From: Cymodocea nodosa
Taxonomy: Eukaryota; Streptophyta; Magnoliopsida; Alismatales; Cymodoceaceae
Assembly: GCA_036874045.1 (NCBI GenBank)
Contig: JAZBRI010000009.1
Coordinates: 2,728,001-2,792,000 of the forward strand
DNA: 64,000 bases
Direction: 5' to 3'
Both the position numbers and the translations under genes were made by a program. The notes beneath the pieces are model-generated. The model did not search any database. It was not told the origin of the DNA and worked only from the letters and a program-made list of their open reading frames with translations. The number at the start of each line of letters is the position of its first letter. The first letter of the stretch is position 1. Below are positions 1 to 11,570 of this stretch, piece after piece.

Positions 1-299
1 ATGTTATTTACTAATTACTAGCACTAAGTAAAAATAAGAGAACTCGTTGAGGAACTGGAAAGAGAAGTAGTTGATTTAACTTCATTCGTCAATAACTTTT
101 ACACATTCAGAGCAAAACGTTAGACTAGTATGTAATTAACTTTTTGAAATTTACTATATATTGAGAGTTTATGAGAACATAAATTCGTTCTCCTAACACT
201 AAACGATTAGTCAAAACAACTACACATGATTATTTAATATAGAAGCATACTTGAAAAAGTTCTAAATTGAATTTAATAAATTTTTTTTGAAATTAAATT

Positions 300-615
300 T
301 ATCTTGGAGAAATAACAATTTTTAAGAAGGAGAAAATATAAATGATAGAAATTCCAGTTATGAAACATTAATTGAATAAAGATCTAGAATAAAGAAATTA
401 GAAAAAATAATTCAACAATTAAATAATCTTCTAGATCATGTGTTTGGAAATGTTGCCATTCAGAATCAAAACATGAATGAAAATATACTTCTTAGATAAA
501 AGGAATCAATAAAAATTAGACCTACAAGAAAATTGCCAAGTCAATCAGTAACGAACCCTTTGAATAGAATTGCTAATGAAATTGATACCTCCTATAGGAG
601 GAAAGCTGAATGAGG
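300..615 (+). pseudogene. gag-like C-terminal fragment of gypsy G
   Basis: The translation starts with a Ser-Trp-Arg-Asn-Asn type motif (SWRNN, here SWRNNNF), which is typical of the C-terminal part of Athila-type gag. It is followed by a charged helical stretch (IEKLEKIIQQLNN-like) and a proline/arginine-rich tail. It parallels 45110-45420 in element C. Several codons are stops, mostly of the TAA/TAG kind expected from CAA/CAG decay. The block lies 3' of where pol should be, which is unusual for a gag fragment and is the same in element C. Confidence 0.6.
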
Positions 616-893
616 TAGTATAATTATTAGAAAATATGTATATTATAGTAAATACAAAAAATATATATACAAAAGAAAAAAGAGAAAACATAAAAAAAAA
701 ATATAAAGAAGCTTTATTTATAGTTATTAGTTCTATAGAGTTATTATTTAACTCAACGAACTTAGTTTGTTGAGTTACGACCTAACACCACAGAGGTATC
801 CATAAGTAGCTATTAAATTTTATCTCTTTTGAATTTTGTTTTATGTTGTTGAATACAAAATTACAATAGATGAAATTAATGGAATTATGACTA

Positions 894-2003
894 GATGCAC
901 TGAAAGAAGTATTAAGTAATTTATTAGCTAAAGATTTATGTAGATTGTATTGTGTCTCAAGACAAATTAGAGAATGTGTTATAGAAAGATATTTTCATAG
1001 ACTACAAGCTACAAAGATGACCAACATTAGATATGGATTTTTATGGAAGTTATTTAGTCGTAATACAAACAATTATGAATACCTAAATATAGAAGAAATT
1101 ATTAAAATTCCACCCAATACATTAGAAGGAATAGATTATATCATGAGAATAGATGAATGATTGATCGTATATAGAACTAAACCAAGATATGTTATTCTGT
1201 TACTTAATATTTTTATTAGAAATCCTATCACTAGAGAAGAATGGAATATAGAAAGATCTAATATGTTTGAAGTATTAATTGAAAATTATGAGACAACCTT
1301 AACATTTTCTGATAGTAATTCAATGATTCTTGGAAAATTATTTTATTAGAGACTAATTGGAAATTGGGATGAAGGATTATGTTTAAGTGTTTATAATTTT
1401 ATGAATAAATTTTGGAACAAAAATGTTATGATATATCTAAGAGATAGAGCACTAGTTAATAATATTCATGTGATACTTTATGGGTATATATATTTAATCA
1501 TGGATATATCAATTACATTTAAATCTAATTTATATATAATGAGCATAGACAGTTATGATGAATTTATAGAAATATTAACTATACCTCAAGTTATAACTGA
1601 ACCACTATCTGCAGAATATGATAAAATTCAACTAGGAATATGGTATAGTAAATCTAATAATCCTACTTTATGTCTAGTAAGATGGTGAGATGACTTGATA
1701 AAATTTCAAAGATAGATAGTGAAAGACCTGAATGAATGGAAGTGGGAAGATGAGTATATTGAAATATATGTGGAAATAGAAACACCTACATCATCATGGT
1801 CGAGAAAAGGATCTCTATCTGCATTTCAATTCATTAATGGTAATACTCTCATATTTAGTGTCGATAATATACTATAAGTTTATAAATTAAAAAGACAAGC
1901 ATACTACATTAAAGTAGAATTAACAAGGAGAATAATGCCTAAAAGTTTTGCTTAGACTGACATGTTCATTCCATTTGTCACTACTTTTCAGTCATATTCT
2001 TAA
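894..2003 (+). pseudogene. F-box/F-box-associated-like ORF carried by gypsy G
   Basis: Frame 3 can be read from 894 to the TAA at 2001-2003. The first 40 codons match the F-box pattern: hydrophobic L-x2-L, then VLSNLLAKDLCRLYCVS. This helical motif binds SKP1 in SCF ubiquitin ligases. Further on, about codons 100-120, is an RNPIT-type motif followed by a Trp, and around codons 190-235 a 'gly-tyr-x-tyr-leu … ser-tyr-asp-glu' stretch. Both resemble the plant F-box-associated domain (the NPxTxxW motif). The ORF is broken by in-frame stops near 1158, 1347, 1686, 1713, 1875 and 1953. I found no frameshift over 1.1 kb, and several stops look like C-to-T or G-to-A changes of Gln or Trp codons. The homologue at 45602-46732 in element C has the same frame and length. 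The F-box call rests on motif reading, not on a search. Confidence 0.65.
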
Positions 2004-3843
2004 ACTATAATTTTGTATTTTTAGTATTGTGTATTCTGTTTTTATTTATAAAGACAAAAAGAGAAAGGAAAAATTTTAGTTTATGTTTTATTTATCTTAC
2101 AAGAAAAATAAAAATATCAATCCAGTTTGTTAATATTTGTTTTGAGAAACCAATTAGCTTGCTTGTGAGCCATCAAAGGCATAGGAGTCTAGGTTTCACA
2201 CGATGCACATATCTAACAATATATGTTTTATTGTTATTTTGTTATATACTTTACTTTTAATTATGAATGAAAATTTTTCAGAATCAAAAGTTGGAAGATA
2301 TTAATAGAGATACAAACAAACAAGTTATGTTGATTAAGTACTTATCCTGAATTTATATCCATATGTAGTTCATGAAGTTATTCATTAACTCAATGAACTA
2401 AGTTTTATATTAAGGACAATGCAAAATGTAAGTATGGGGGAGAGGTAATTAGATTAAAATCAAAGTAATCTTGTCAATTGTAGGAATTAGGATTGTTTTG
2501 CAAATTTCTATAGAATCTGATAAATTTTTTGTGAATTTTACTGCAACCTTTTGAAAGTTCACTATAACTATCCGAAAATTATTTAAAACCTTCCAATAGC
2601 TAAAATTGTAAAAAAAAATTTAACAACTGTAATTGTTCGAAAATTATATTTAGGATCTTACATAAGATACCATAATACTTTAATGTTAATACAATTCTAA
2701 GATATCTTATGTTTTTATTAAATTTTATGAGTTTAATAGTTTTACAATTTTAAAGGGAAATAGAATGCTTAATTGAAACTCAAAAATTCGTCTAAAATCT
2801 TGAAAATTTAAATTATTGATTTTTAAATTGAATAAAATGCATATGATCAAGGATACATTTAACTTATTGATTAAACTTGTAGAATAATTTGTATAAATCA
2901 TATTAAACTACAGTAAAAAGTATAAGCTTATTAATATAGATTTATATTTTTTAGTAGATCATAGAAGCAAGATTATATGAAATTTGTACTTTATTGAATC
3001 TATATTAATAAAATACATATATATTGTGTTGAAAAGAAAAAATGAAAATAAAGTGAAAAGCTTTGTGAGTTTATTGATTTGTTTGATCATGAGTCTTTTG
3101 TAGATGAGTAATAGGTATGTAAGGATTGTTGACATGAGAAAAGACTCTTTAAATCTAGTAACCTAAGGTCTTGATTAGATCTATGATTGTTGATTGAAAG
3201 CTCAACACATAGGTGCACTAGAAAGCTCTTGTATGATTCAAACTTTTCAAATTAACTTTTAAAGTAAAAATATGCATATACTGTTCTGAAAAGATGAAAG
3301 TGTTTTATTAAAAGTATAGATATCTTTGAATCGAGTATGATTTTGTCTTTATGACTACTGATGTTAGAATCTAGATTACACTTTTAAAGTTGTTTATTTG
3401 AGATACACTTCATTATTCTTTTTGTTTTAATCATATTAAGTTGAGTTGTGTTTTGATTCATATGTAGTTGAAATTGATTCTAAAAATCATATTAGAAAAT
3501 TTGAAATAACAAATGTTTGAAAAAAAGATTGATAGTATATTACCACCTATTTTATGCAAATATATTTTGTATGTAATTTAAGTATATTTTGTATGTCATT
3601 TAAGTATTTTTGAAATATATTTGTAGGAGAGAGGAAGAACAATATTAAATTAGATTACTGATTTATAGAGAATATCTTAACATTAATTTAATTTTAATAT
3701 TTTGAGAATATAAGATGAATAGATATTTTCAAAACAAATATAGATTTATGAAGAAAAGAAATAATTCTAACACTTTAGAAAGATCAATTAACTATATCAT
3801 ATTAATTTGCTAATGTACCATCAAAAAGTAGGTATGAGTGAAG
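2004..3843 (+). other. 3' non-coding region of gypsy G, with polypurine tracts
   Basis: No ORF of substance is present. A purine run, agtatgggggagagg, lies at 2431-2445 after an 'aaggacaatgcaaaatg' stretch, which is the usual surrounding of an Athila-type polypurine tract. A second, weaker one, taggtatgagtgaag, ends at 3843 directly against the 3' LTR. Between them, about 2655-3640 aligns with 47355-48350 of gypsy C, and also with non-coding DNA of copia A (53970-54935) and copia D (62545-63510). Confidence 0.7.
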
Positions 3844-6651
3844 TGTTTAGAATGAAAAATGTTAAGGCAAGTATTACAGGTGTGGAGTATGCTACAAGAA
3901 GTTCAGGTTCAATCAGAAGCTTGTTAACAGTAAGTATCCAACAGTTTTATATTTTCGGTAGATTGCAGACCTAAGTATCTGGAAATAAAGGTTCAGTCGG
4001 AGGCTTTGAGTTAACTATCTGAAAGTCAGAATATTTTAGAGAGTTACTAGCTGTAACTATCTAAAATGACTTAAGGGACACTTAAGTTGACGTTCGGACA
4101 GTTATGAAGCTAAGTATCCGAAAGTCAAACACTTAAGTGGATCTTCGGATAGTTAAAAAGCCAAGTATCCGGAAAGCAATGACTTAAGTGGATCTTCGGA
4201 TAGTTAGGCAGTAACTATCTGAAGTTCATAAGTTTTCAGAAGGTTATTGGCAAGACCTTCTGAAATGCCTAAAAAAACACTTAAGTGAGTTTTCAGATAG
4301 TTAAGATGTAACTATCTGAAAGACATGCAATTTTCAAAGAGTTATCAGAAGAACCTTCTGAAAGGACAGAGAGAGAGAAGTGACTTTTCAGATAGTTAAG
4401 TCAGTAACTGTACGAAATACCGAATTTCTTCGGACAGTTAGCTTGGTACAGTATCGCCGTTTAGAAAGAATATTCTATTTGGATAGTTAAGACTATAACT
4501 ATCCAAAATGTTGCAGATTTTGAAAAGATAAGAAGATAAGGCTTTGAAATTAAGAGTCTCTTCTCTGAAGCATTATTTCTCTACTGTAATGGCTTGTATG
4601 TAATTAAAGGTTTATAAACCCTAAGTTGGGTAGTATATAAACTTTTATGATGTTTTAAAACATTGTGGTTGATTGTATCAAAGCTCATAAAGGAATCCTC
4701 AACTCTCTATGGACGTAGGCTGTTGCTGAACCACGTAAAATCCTGTTTCTTCTCTGTATTGTTTCTTCTCTTATTCTTTACTCCTAGCTTTGGTGAGTTT
4801 AGAGCTGAGTGTTTCAGTATTGTGCCATAGAAGGTTAACTGAACAATTCGTTCTATTTATTACAAAAAAGTGCATAATATTAATGATTAATGAATGGTTA
4901 ATTGCATAATATTTAGCTTATCATATGAGAATTAAGTCATTATGGTATAAATATACGATTACATACCTTAATTATAGAATGTGCATAATTTCATGAAATT
5001 AGTATTAATTAAATATTATTTTTGAAAGATTGAAAGCATAGTATGTGTGATTTTATAAAAGTTTATGGACTCTCGTAATGTTATGCAAGTAAGTTTACAG
5101 ACCTACGTAAAGTTACTAAAGTAAGTTTACGAAACCTCATAAAGTTAGAAATTATTTTACAAGTCAATTTTTGAATGATTAAGAATTACTTCTTTTGCAT
5201 ATTAAATGTTAAATGTTATAAAAATATTTGTTTTATTAAACTACAAAGCTGAATGAGTTTGTTGAGTTACAGTTAAGTTAATAAAGTAATTCTGTTGAAT
5301 TACACTAATTCTATGGACTAGTTATTTTTTAATATTTAAATGTGTGTAGAAACAAGAAATTTGAAGAAAAACCACAATTGCACATATCACATAGGATTTA
5401 AATCATAGAATGAATAAGAAATCACCGTCATTGAATTGAAGGAAGAAGATCTAATTGATCATTTAAGTGAAAAAAATTACTATTGAAAGAAATATAAAAG
5501 GAAAAAAGAAAGAACGAAGAACATAGGTGGAGAACTACGCTAATTGCAGCAAGCGTCGATCGCTCTTTGAAGTTCTACCAAAACCACACCACCAATCACC
5601 AACTATTGATGGTTTATAAGGATACTTTCCAAATGTCAAGTCGATTCCAAGCCAAATACGATGGCTAACAACCATTGTAAGGAGCGATCGCGTTGTAGGA
5701 AGGAAAGTCATTTTTACTAAGCATTGAATCATCTCTTAAGAGATAGTAAAACTTCTAACCTTAGTTTCGAGTTGATGCTATGATACTGAAAAGGAGATCA
5801 ACTTACAAAGTCTTGGTTTGTGATTCTATAGGAAGAGAGATGTGTGATAGTAAGTGATTAAGTTTTCAATGGTGTAATCACATCACATGTAGTGACGAGA
5901 GTTTTTACTATCAATAGAAAATTTTATATTTTACCTTTCATTCATCTTTAAGAACATATAAAAATAAAAACAACCAAAAACTCATTATATGTTTTTATAT
6001 TTATCAAATCAGTATTGTATCGTTTGTTTTGTATTGTTAGTAATGCTAGTATTATCAATATTATTGAATATTTTAGGTTTATTTCATTCTAGAAAATAGA
6101 AAATTATCTTACTAATTACTGAAACTAGTTCGTATACAATTCTGAAATCTTGATTAATATGATTACTGTTTGAAATATCTGAATGTTAGTATTTATTAAT
6201 GATAAATACCATATAAACTAACATTAAAAGCTTAAGTGATGTTATTTACATTTTGTAGAACCACCCAATAGATAGTTGAATTCTTTTGTAAATAACAAAT
6301 ATAATTGGAAGTTACTAGTAAGGCTTATGGAGTTAACTTAAGTCCACGAAACTTAAGCCCACAAAGATAATCCATTAAATTAATTGTAACTCAACGAACT
6401 AAGTCCGTCGAGTTAGCAGTAAATCAACGAAATGTGTAATTCAACACATAAAAACCTCTAGCTATAAAAATCAAAATAGTACAAAATTTTACTGTCATTG
6501 TAAGATCGACTTGTACTTGCATACTTATGTAACAGACATTGTGCACTTACAGTTAAAAACAAATTAGATTTAATATCTAATTTGTAAAAATTATTTATTT
6601 TCTAAAAAAAAATTATAAACATATATTTAAGTAAACGAAATTCACCAAACA
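3844..6651 (+). repeat. 3' LTR of gypsy G, split by a solo LTR
   Basis: It begins TGTTTAGAATG and ends CACCAAACA, matching the LTR termini of gypsy C. Without the 3860-4864 insertion it is about 1.8 kb. A TATA-like box (ATATAAAAG) lies near 5490-5500, at the same place as in the other gypsy LTRs of this window (F, C, E). The U3 part carries repeats of the CGTTGAGTTA kind, and the CTCAACGAACTAAGTCCGT inverted repeat is visible around 6390-6430. Confidence 0.8.
3860..4864 (+). mobile_element. Solo LTR (copia-type) inserted in the LTR of gypsy G
   Basis: The 1,005-bp block starts TGTTAAGG and ends TTTATTACA. It is flanked by the direct repeat AAAAA (3855-3859 and 4865-4869), and removing block plus one repeat restores the continuous gypsy LTR sequence gaatgaaaaagtgcataat. 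No internal region or primer site is present, so this is a solo LTR. TATATAA at 4634-4640 and a downstream 'atggacgtaggc … gaaccacgtaaa' stretch look like the R region of plant copia LTRs and set the plus orientation. Its U3 holds at least five copies of the CTTAAG plus TTCGGATAGTTA/AAGTATCCGAAAG-type palindromic module (4060-4500). Confidence 0.8.
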
Positions 6652-7470
6652 ATGCTCTTTGAGGTGTTGACTTTGTTATTTTTCTTTATAAATTTTATAA
6701 AATTCCTTGCTAGCAGTAGTACCTCATCATCATCTAAGCTTTGAAGCTCCTTAGTTGAAGGAAAAGTCATTTCCTTTTTCTTTTAAACTTTGTTTTCAAC
6801 AGTTCCTTCTTATTTCTTTTAGTCTTTTATTTGAACCTCATGAACTAGTAGATTGCCCAATAGTTCTTCCATAGAATAAGTATTGAGGTCTTTTGAATCT
6901 TAAATAAAAGTAGATTTTTATTTCCACTCTACTATTAGACTTCTCAAAATCTTTTGTACATGTTCATGTATAGAAAATTCATTTTTCAAGCCTTTCAAAT
7001 TATTTATAATTTTAGTGAATCTAGAAAGTATCTCGGTAATAGATTCACTTTCATTCATTTTAAGCAACTCAAGCTTTCTTAATAGAATACTTATTTTGGT
7101 GTCCTTCACTTGGTTAATACCTTTGTATATAACTTGAAGGATTTTCCAAGCCTCATAAGTAAACTTGTACGTAGAAATTTTATTATACTGTTTAATAGAG
7201 AGTACACAATGTATAGTATTCAACCCTCAAACATCTAGTTGGATGAGTTTCTCATCCTCTTCAGTGTAGTCTATTTCATTATTAGTAAGAAAGGATGTTC
7301 TAAGAATAACTATTTTCCAAAGTTTTACATCTGAACTCCTAAGGAAACACTCCATTCTATTCTTCTAATAATTATAATTGAATCCATCAAATAGAGGAGG
7401 TCTATAGATGTTTTGTCTCTCAACAAATTAAGTCATAAATTCAGATGTTTAAATCTTTACAAAAATTAAC
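6652..7470 (-). pseudogene. gag of copia element H (UBN2-type), interrupted
   Basis: Read on the minus strand, the best part (6918-7223) shows the plant copia gag (UBN2/Retrotran_gag_2) signature: EAWKILQ, then KDTKISILLRKLELLKMNE, then a conserved ILSRF…LKGL stretch. The N-terminal start region (PPLFDGF…YWK kind) is at 7370-7440. It is closely similar to the gag of copia B at 50677-51600. Several stops are visible. The reading ends at 6652, where gypsy G is inserted, in the same Lys-Asn-Asn-Lys-rich linker that precedes the zinc knuckle in copia B. Confidence 0.75.
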
Positions 7471-7487
7471 CTTGCTCTAATACTAAT
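7468..7487 (-). promoter_or_regulatory. Primer-binding site of copia H (tRNA-iMet type, decayed)
   Basis: On the minus strand the bases just inside the LTR read ATTAGTATTAGAGCAAGG. The plant copia primer site is TGGTATCAGAGC, complementary to the initiator tRNA-Met 3' end. Two transitions separate them. The position, directly next to the LTR end at 7488, supports the call. Confidence 0.75.
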
Positions 7488-9002
7488 TGTTAAGATCATA
7501 TAGACTTATTAGAGAGGGATAAATGGTGAGTATGTTATTTTTACAATTAATTTAACTTAATTGTGAGATTGTGAATAAATATGCTATGTTAATTTTAATG
7601 ATTCTTAGACAATTAATATAGAGAAACTAAAGTACAAAATAAGCACACAAAAGAATTTTTAGGTGGTTCACTACTACAATTAATCCACCCCCAATATACT
7701 ATTTGGACTTCACTAAGTGATTAACCATTTACATACTTGCTTTTAGGTCAAAGCAAGAACCAACTATTAGAACTTTATAGTCGTAACTCTAACCAACACC
7801 TCTCAGAAGTTTTCAAGTTAAAACTTCAACAAACCAATGAGTTTTTTATTCAATTAGAGATTTGAGTGTAGAGAGCTTTTTCTACTTGAGTCAGCTTGAT
7901 GAATCTTCAACTTGAGCTTGATGTATTTGTACGGATTTAAAACTTTCTACTATACAACTCACTGTATGTGTGTGTATATGATAATTGTTATCTTTATTCT
8001 TCACCTATTAATTATACTTATACCAAAAGATATAACGATCAGATTTCTTTCAATGGTATTCAACCTGTTGTACTTGCTATTTACTTAGTCCCAAAAATAA
8101 CAAGTTACCATTTAATAATGTATCTTTCTAAAACCTTTCAAAATTATCTATTTTTTGGAATGTTTCATTTGAAATCTTTTAAAAACTTTTGTGAAACTAT
8201 ACGAAGGTTCGAACAATTATTCCTTTTGACTTGTCATGTGAATCTTTAAGTTTTACACATGGGGTCTTCTAAATACAGACTGTTCAATTTAAAACCTTTC
8301 AAAATTATCTAACTTTTAGACTATTTCATTTGAAACCTTTCAAAAATATCTTGAAACTATCCAAAGGCTTTGATACTCTCTTCTTTCATTTTTGTCACAT
8401 GAGTTTTTAAGTTAATCACATGGAGTCTTTTAAATATAAACTGTTCAGCTTGAAACCTTCCAACATTATTTGACTTTCAAACTATTTCATTTAAAACCTT
8501 TCAAAGATATCTTGAAACTATCCGAATGTATGATACTCCCTTCTTTTATTCTTACCACGTAAGTTTTTAAGTTAATGACGTAAAGTCATTTTAAGTTTAG
8601 AGAGTTTAGTTTGAAACCTTTCAAAATTACCTATTTTTCAGACTATTTCATTTGAAATCTTCCGAAAACATCCTAGAGCTATTCAACTGTCTTTGCAACT
8701 ATTCTGAAATTCAAATTTCGATCAATTTCAACTTAAAACCTTTCGAAGAACTGTGAAACCTTCTGATTAACTATGAAACCTTTTGATTTGCAAGGAGTTC
8801 TTCTAGTCAATTCTAAAACTATTTAGAATAGTATGAAACCTTTTGATTAGCTTTGAAACTATCCAATTAACTAAGAATCTTTTCAATTAACTCTGTCTTC
8901 TATTTTACAACTAACTAAACTATCTTTTTTAACTAACCTGTGAAATACAATTTGATTTTTCTCATAAATTTTTACATTATCAAAATATAATAATTCCTAA
9001 CA
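7488..9002 (-). repeat. 5' LTR of copia H, inserted in an IST1-like intron
   Basis: On the minus strand the block starts TGTTAGGAATT at 9002 and ends TCTTAACA at 7488, giving TG…CA ends and 1,515 bp. It is related to the copia B LTRs, with the same start (TGTTAG, then TTTTGATAATG) and the same 'ggtggttcac … aaggtcaaagcaagaacca' R/U5 region at 7660-7760. The element enters the host gene only eight bases after the GT of the exon 5 donor site, so the splice site itself is intact. The U3 contains many decayed 'gaaacctttcaaa…gaaactatcc' units (8150-8880). Confidence 0.85.
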
Positions 9003-9010
9003 TCACTTAC

Positions 9011-10526
9011 CCTCAAGTTGTTGCAAGTCTTTTTTGCTTGTTCTTCAAACGACCTTGATTCCCACTCGATGCCATTTTCTGCAGCAATTGCAATTAAGAC
9101 TTTCGCCTTTGTGTCAATATCAGGTGCTACGGCTGACAGCTTCCTAATAATCTAGAATGAATAAAAAATACTAAAGACAATTAAAAATACATTATTTTTG
9201 CAAACTTATCTTAAATGCAAAACAGCATGGCAGGTTTTCAGATGAAATTCCGTAATAAAAGCTAAATAACTGCATTAAAAAAATAAGAGAGGGTGATAAC
9301 AGAAATTAAATTTTACCATAGGATTAACACCACAGTCAGGTCGAACTTCAAGGGCTGATGTAACAAACTTTTTTCCATACTTGGCCGAAAAGTGTTTGCG
9401 AAGATCCATAAGTTCTGGGACATCTCCACATCTTTCAGATGCAAATACTACACTAGATATTGCTTCCTTCAAGTCATTGGCACATGATCTGTAGAAATGT
9501 CCAAATATTGACAAAATTAGGAAAAAGGACACTAATGAAAATGTTACAACATGAAAATTTTACAATGAAAACTAGAGTTTGGGCTTCTTCAATATCATGT
9601 GAAACAGATGAACATGAACTTTTGCATAAAGAGCACGAAAGGTAGATAAGATGAGCCATTTTCATGCGTATGTATTATACATACTTTTCGGACACAATCA
9701 TATCTAAGCGTGCAATAATGAGTTCACAATATAGCCCAAGGAGCTCATACGCTGACATGGTCTTTTCCTCGCTGATAACATGTTCAACCTGAAAAAAGCT
9801 ACCCAGTGCAAGTAAGCAGCCAATAAGAAATTAACCAATATTAATTTAAGCTACATTTATGGACAAATTCCTTAAAACTAAATATGGAATTCAGTAAATA
9901 ATCAAATCGAGGGTGAAGATATGCATCGAACTTCAGAAGTGATTGAAATGAATATTTTATCCTATAATTATAATCATTAAATAACTTAATATTATTTCTA
10001 CATTCAATAAATGGACCTTGAGAGAAATTGACCTGAATAGAAATTTAGCAAATCACAAAGGAAAAAAAAAAGTTCCGTGAAGAAGGTAAAGGAAGTTTCA
10101 GAAATTGCCGATAATCTAATTACCCGTATTCCGGCAATCCAATCCCGATCATCAGCGAGAAGCTTGGCAATCTCTCCCTTCAGCCTCACGATCGATTCGC
10201 CCTTCTTTTTTCTCAGAAGCTTTATCCGACAAACCGCAAGCTTCAACGACGTCTTGCTGAAAAGGGGGGAGAAAATAACATCCAAACCTCAGGGGCGAAA
10301 GCGAAACATGAGAGGTCCGATCGTTCACCACATTTGGGACCAAAGGCCCGCAGGATGAAATCATCGAGGGCAAAATCGCGCCAAATGGATCCCTGGAGTG
10401 AACGATGGACAAAAGAATAAAGTAGAGAAAATGTGGAAGAGAAAAGCGTAGGGGCGACCACTTATCAGGTCTGAAGCTCCAGCGTAGCAGCTTCGTGGCG
10501 GTTTTCGGTTTCACATCGAACCCCAT
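9011..10526 (-). CDS. IST1-like protein, exons 1-5 (regulator of Vps4 in the MVB pathway), 3' end missing
   Basis: Five exons join in frame on the minus strand: 10526-10462, 10256-10124, 9788-9685, 9488-9317 and 9151-9011, all with GT donors and AG acceptors. They give 205 codons without a stop. The protein matches the Ist1 domain along its length: SLKLAVCRIKLLRKKKG (basic helix 1), IAKLLADDRD…AGIR, VEHVISEEKTMSAYELL, then YCELIIARLDMI, DLKEAISSVVFASERC, VPELMDLRKHFSAKYGK and RPDCGVNPM. IST1 proteins bind ESCRT-III and regulate the AAA-ATPase Vps4 during multivesicular body formation at endosomes. The ATG at 10526 is chosen because it opens the frame into exon 2. The first 21 residues are atypical, so the start is less sure. 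Exon 5 is followed by a good donor (GTAAGTGA). The next exon would lie beyond nested elements H and G, outside the window, so the gene has either a very long intron or a broken end. Confidence 0.9.
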
Positions 10527-10678
10527 GGACGGATGCCGGTGCGGTCCTCCTCCTCCTCCTCCTCTGGTTTACCACTCCCTCCGGGGTCTGGAACGTTGAA
10601 GAAGGGCGGGAACGGAAGCACGCCTTCGTTCCTCTTCTGGTGCCCCACCACGACGCCGGCGAGGACGAAGACTGGCAT
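10511..10678 (-). promoter_or_regulatory. Upstream ORF overlapping the IST1-like start codon
   Basis: An ATG at 10678-10676 opens a 55-codon minus-strand frame ending in TGA at 10513-10511, after the main ATG (10526-10524) and in another frame. It encodes a run of six Glu and a Pro/Gly-rich stretch, from the GAG repeat at 10545-10562. The surrounding 10527-10740 is the only GC-rich part of the window, as expected of a 5' leader or first exon. An overlapping upstream ORF of this kind would lower main-frame translation if the transcript starts upstream of it. No transcript data are available, so this is inference from position alone. Confidence 0.4.
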
Positions 10679-11570
10679 TACTTGTGGAAGAAGAAGAAGA
10701 AGAAGAAGACCAGGGGAGAAAGCGACGCGCGGGCTTACAAGAATTTCCCGGGAAATATCTTTTTCTATTAGAATTTTTTATGTGTATGTTATAAAAAAAA
10801 TCGATAATTAATTTGCACAGTGCTTTAAATTTTTTATTTATTTGCTTGAGATAAAAAATCACCCTTTTGCTTAGATATTTATGCCATAATTTGTGGTACA
10901 TTAATCGTAAGAATATAACCGTAACAATCATAAATTTTTAGTGGCATGCATGCAAATAATTTAAGTTAAAAAAAGATTAAGGGTAATGAACGCGAAGATG
11001 AGTTAGTGGTAACATTTTAATTAAAAATAGAGTACGAGTTACATAAGATAAGATAAAATAAAATAAAATAAAATAACTTCAAATGATTCGACTATATCTT
11101 TAAGAAACTAAATAATAGAGTAATTAGGAGAAAAGAATTAATTACCACGGTAAAAATTTGAAAAGTAGAAAAATACCTACAACTATGTTAAGAATTACAA
11201 GAAAATATTTAAATTAAAAATTTGACTATAGATAAAAAAAAGGAAAGAAAATGATTCATGCGATTGAATCACATGGTGAGATTATAATTTAGATTATTGT
11301 TATTGTATGCATACAAATATAAAAGTTTAAATAATATACAAGTAATTATTAAATGGGAGAGAAAATAAACAAGAGAAAATCTTGGCGCAAAATATCTGGC
11401 CGAATTTTAAGCAAAAAAGACCAAAATTCGATAATCTAAATGTCGTTGGATATGACTTTGTCCAAGACATATAAAATTGGAAACCATAACAAAGGAACTT
11501 TGTATCATACATAGAATATCTGGGAACACTCTTTTATTGCTAGGTGTGAAAATCTCTAAAAATCTATACT
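10679..11570. other. Intergenic: likely IST1-like promoter region, with microsatellites
   Basis: No gene is seen. A GAA run (10688-10709) lies next to the 5' leader, and a (TAAAA)n-type run at 11049-11080. The rest is AT-rich with no recognised coding signal. By position it should hold the promoter of the IST1-like gene, but I can point to no convincing TATA box. Confidence 0.5.

Larger units (their letters stand above)
1..6651 (+). mobile_element. Gypsy element G (Athila-like), 3' portion
   Basis: The segment lines up block by block with the 3' third of gypsy element C: 1-140 with about 44260-44400, 300-615 with 45110-45420, 894-2003 with 45602-46732, 2004-3843 with 46733-48493, and then an LTR. 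The gag, pol and 5' LTR lie outside the window on the left. The right end falls inside the gag of copia H, so G inserted into H. The first bases after the LTR (atgct, 6652-6656) are the expected target duplication, but the partner copy lies outside the window. Compared with C, the N-terminal part of the gag-like block is missing between about 290 and 300. Confidence 0.8.

Noticed and set aside
2027..2260. 77-codon plus-strand ORF after the F-box ORF of G
   Set aside because: Hydrophobic low-complexity reading in the non-coding tail; the matching part of element C is not open.
10004..10285. Minus-strand ORF read as a single 93-codon protein
   Set aside because: It contains exon 2 of the IST1-like gene but runs through both introns; the spliced model explains it better.
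10077..10358. Plus-strand ORF of 93 codons
   Set aside because: Mirror of IST1-like exon 2 and its intron.
10569..10931. 120-codon minus-strand ORF with Ser and Arg runs
   Set aside because: Comes from the GAA/TTC microsatellite and GC-rich leader in a different frame; no protein-like pattern.
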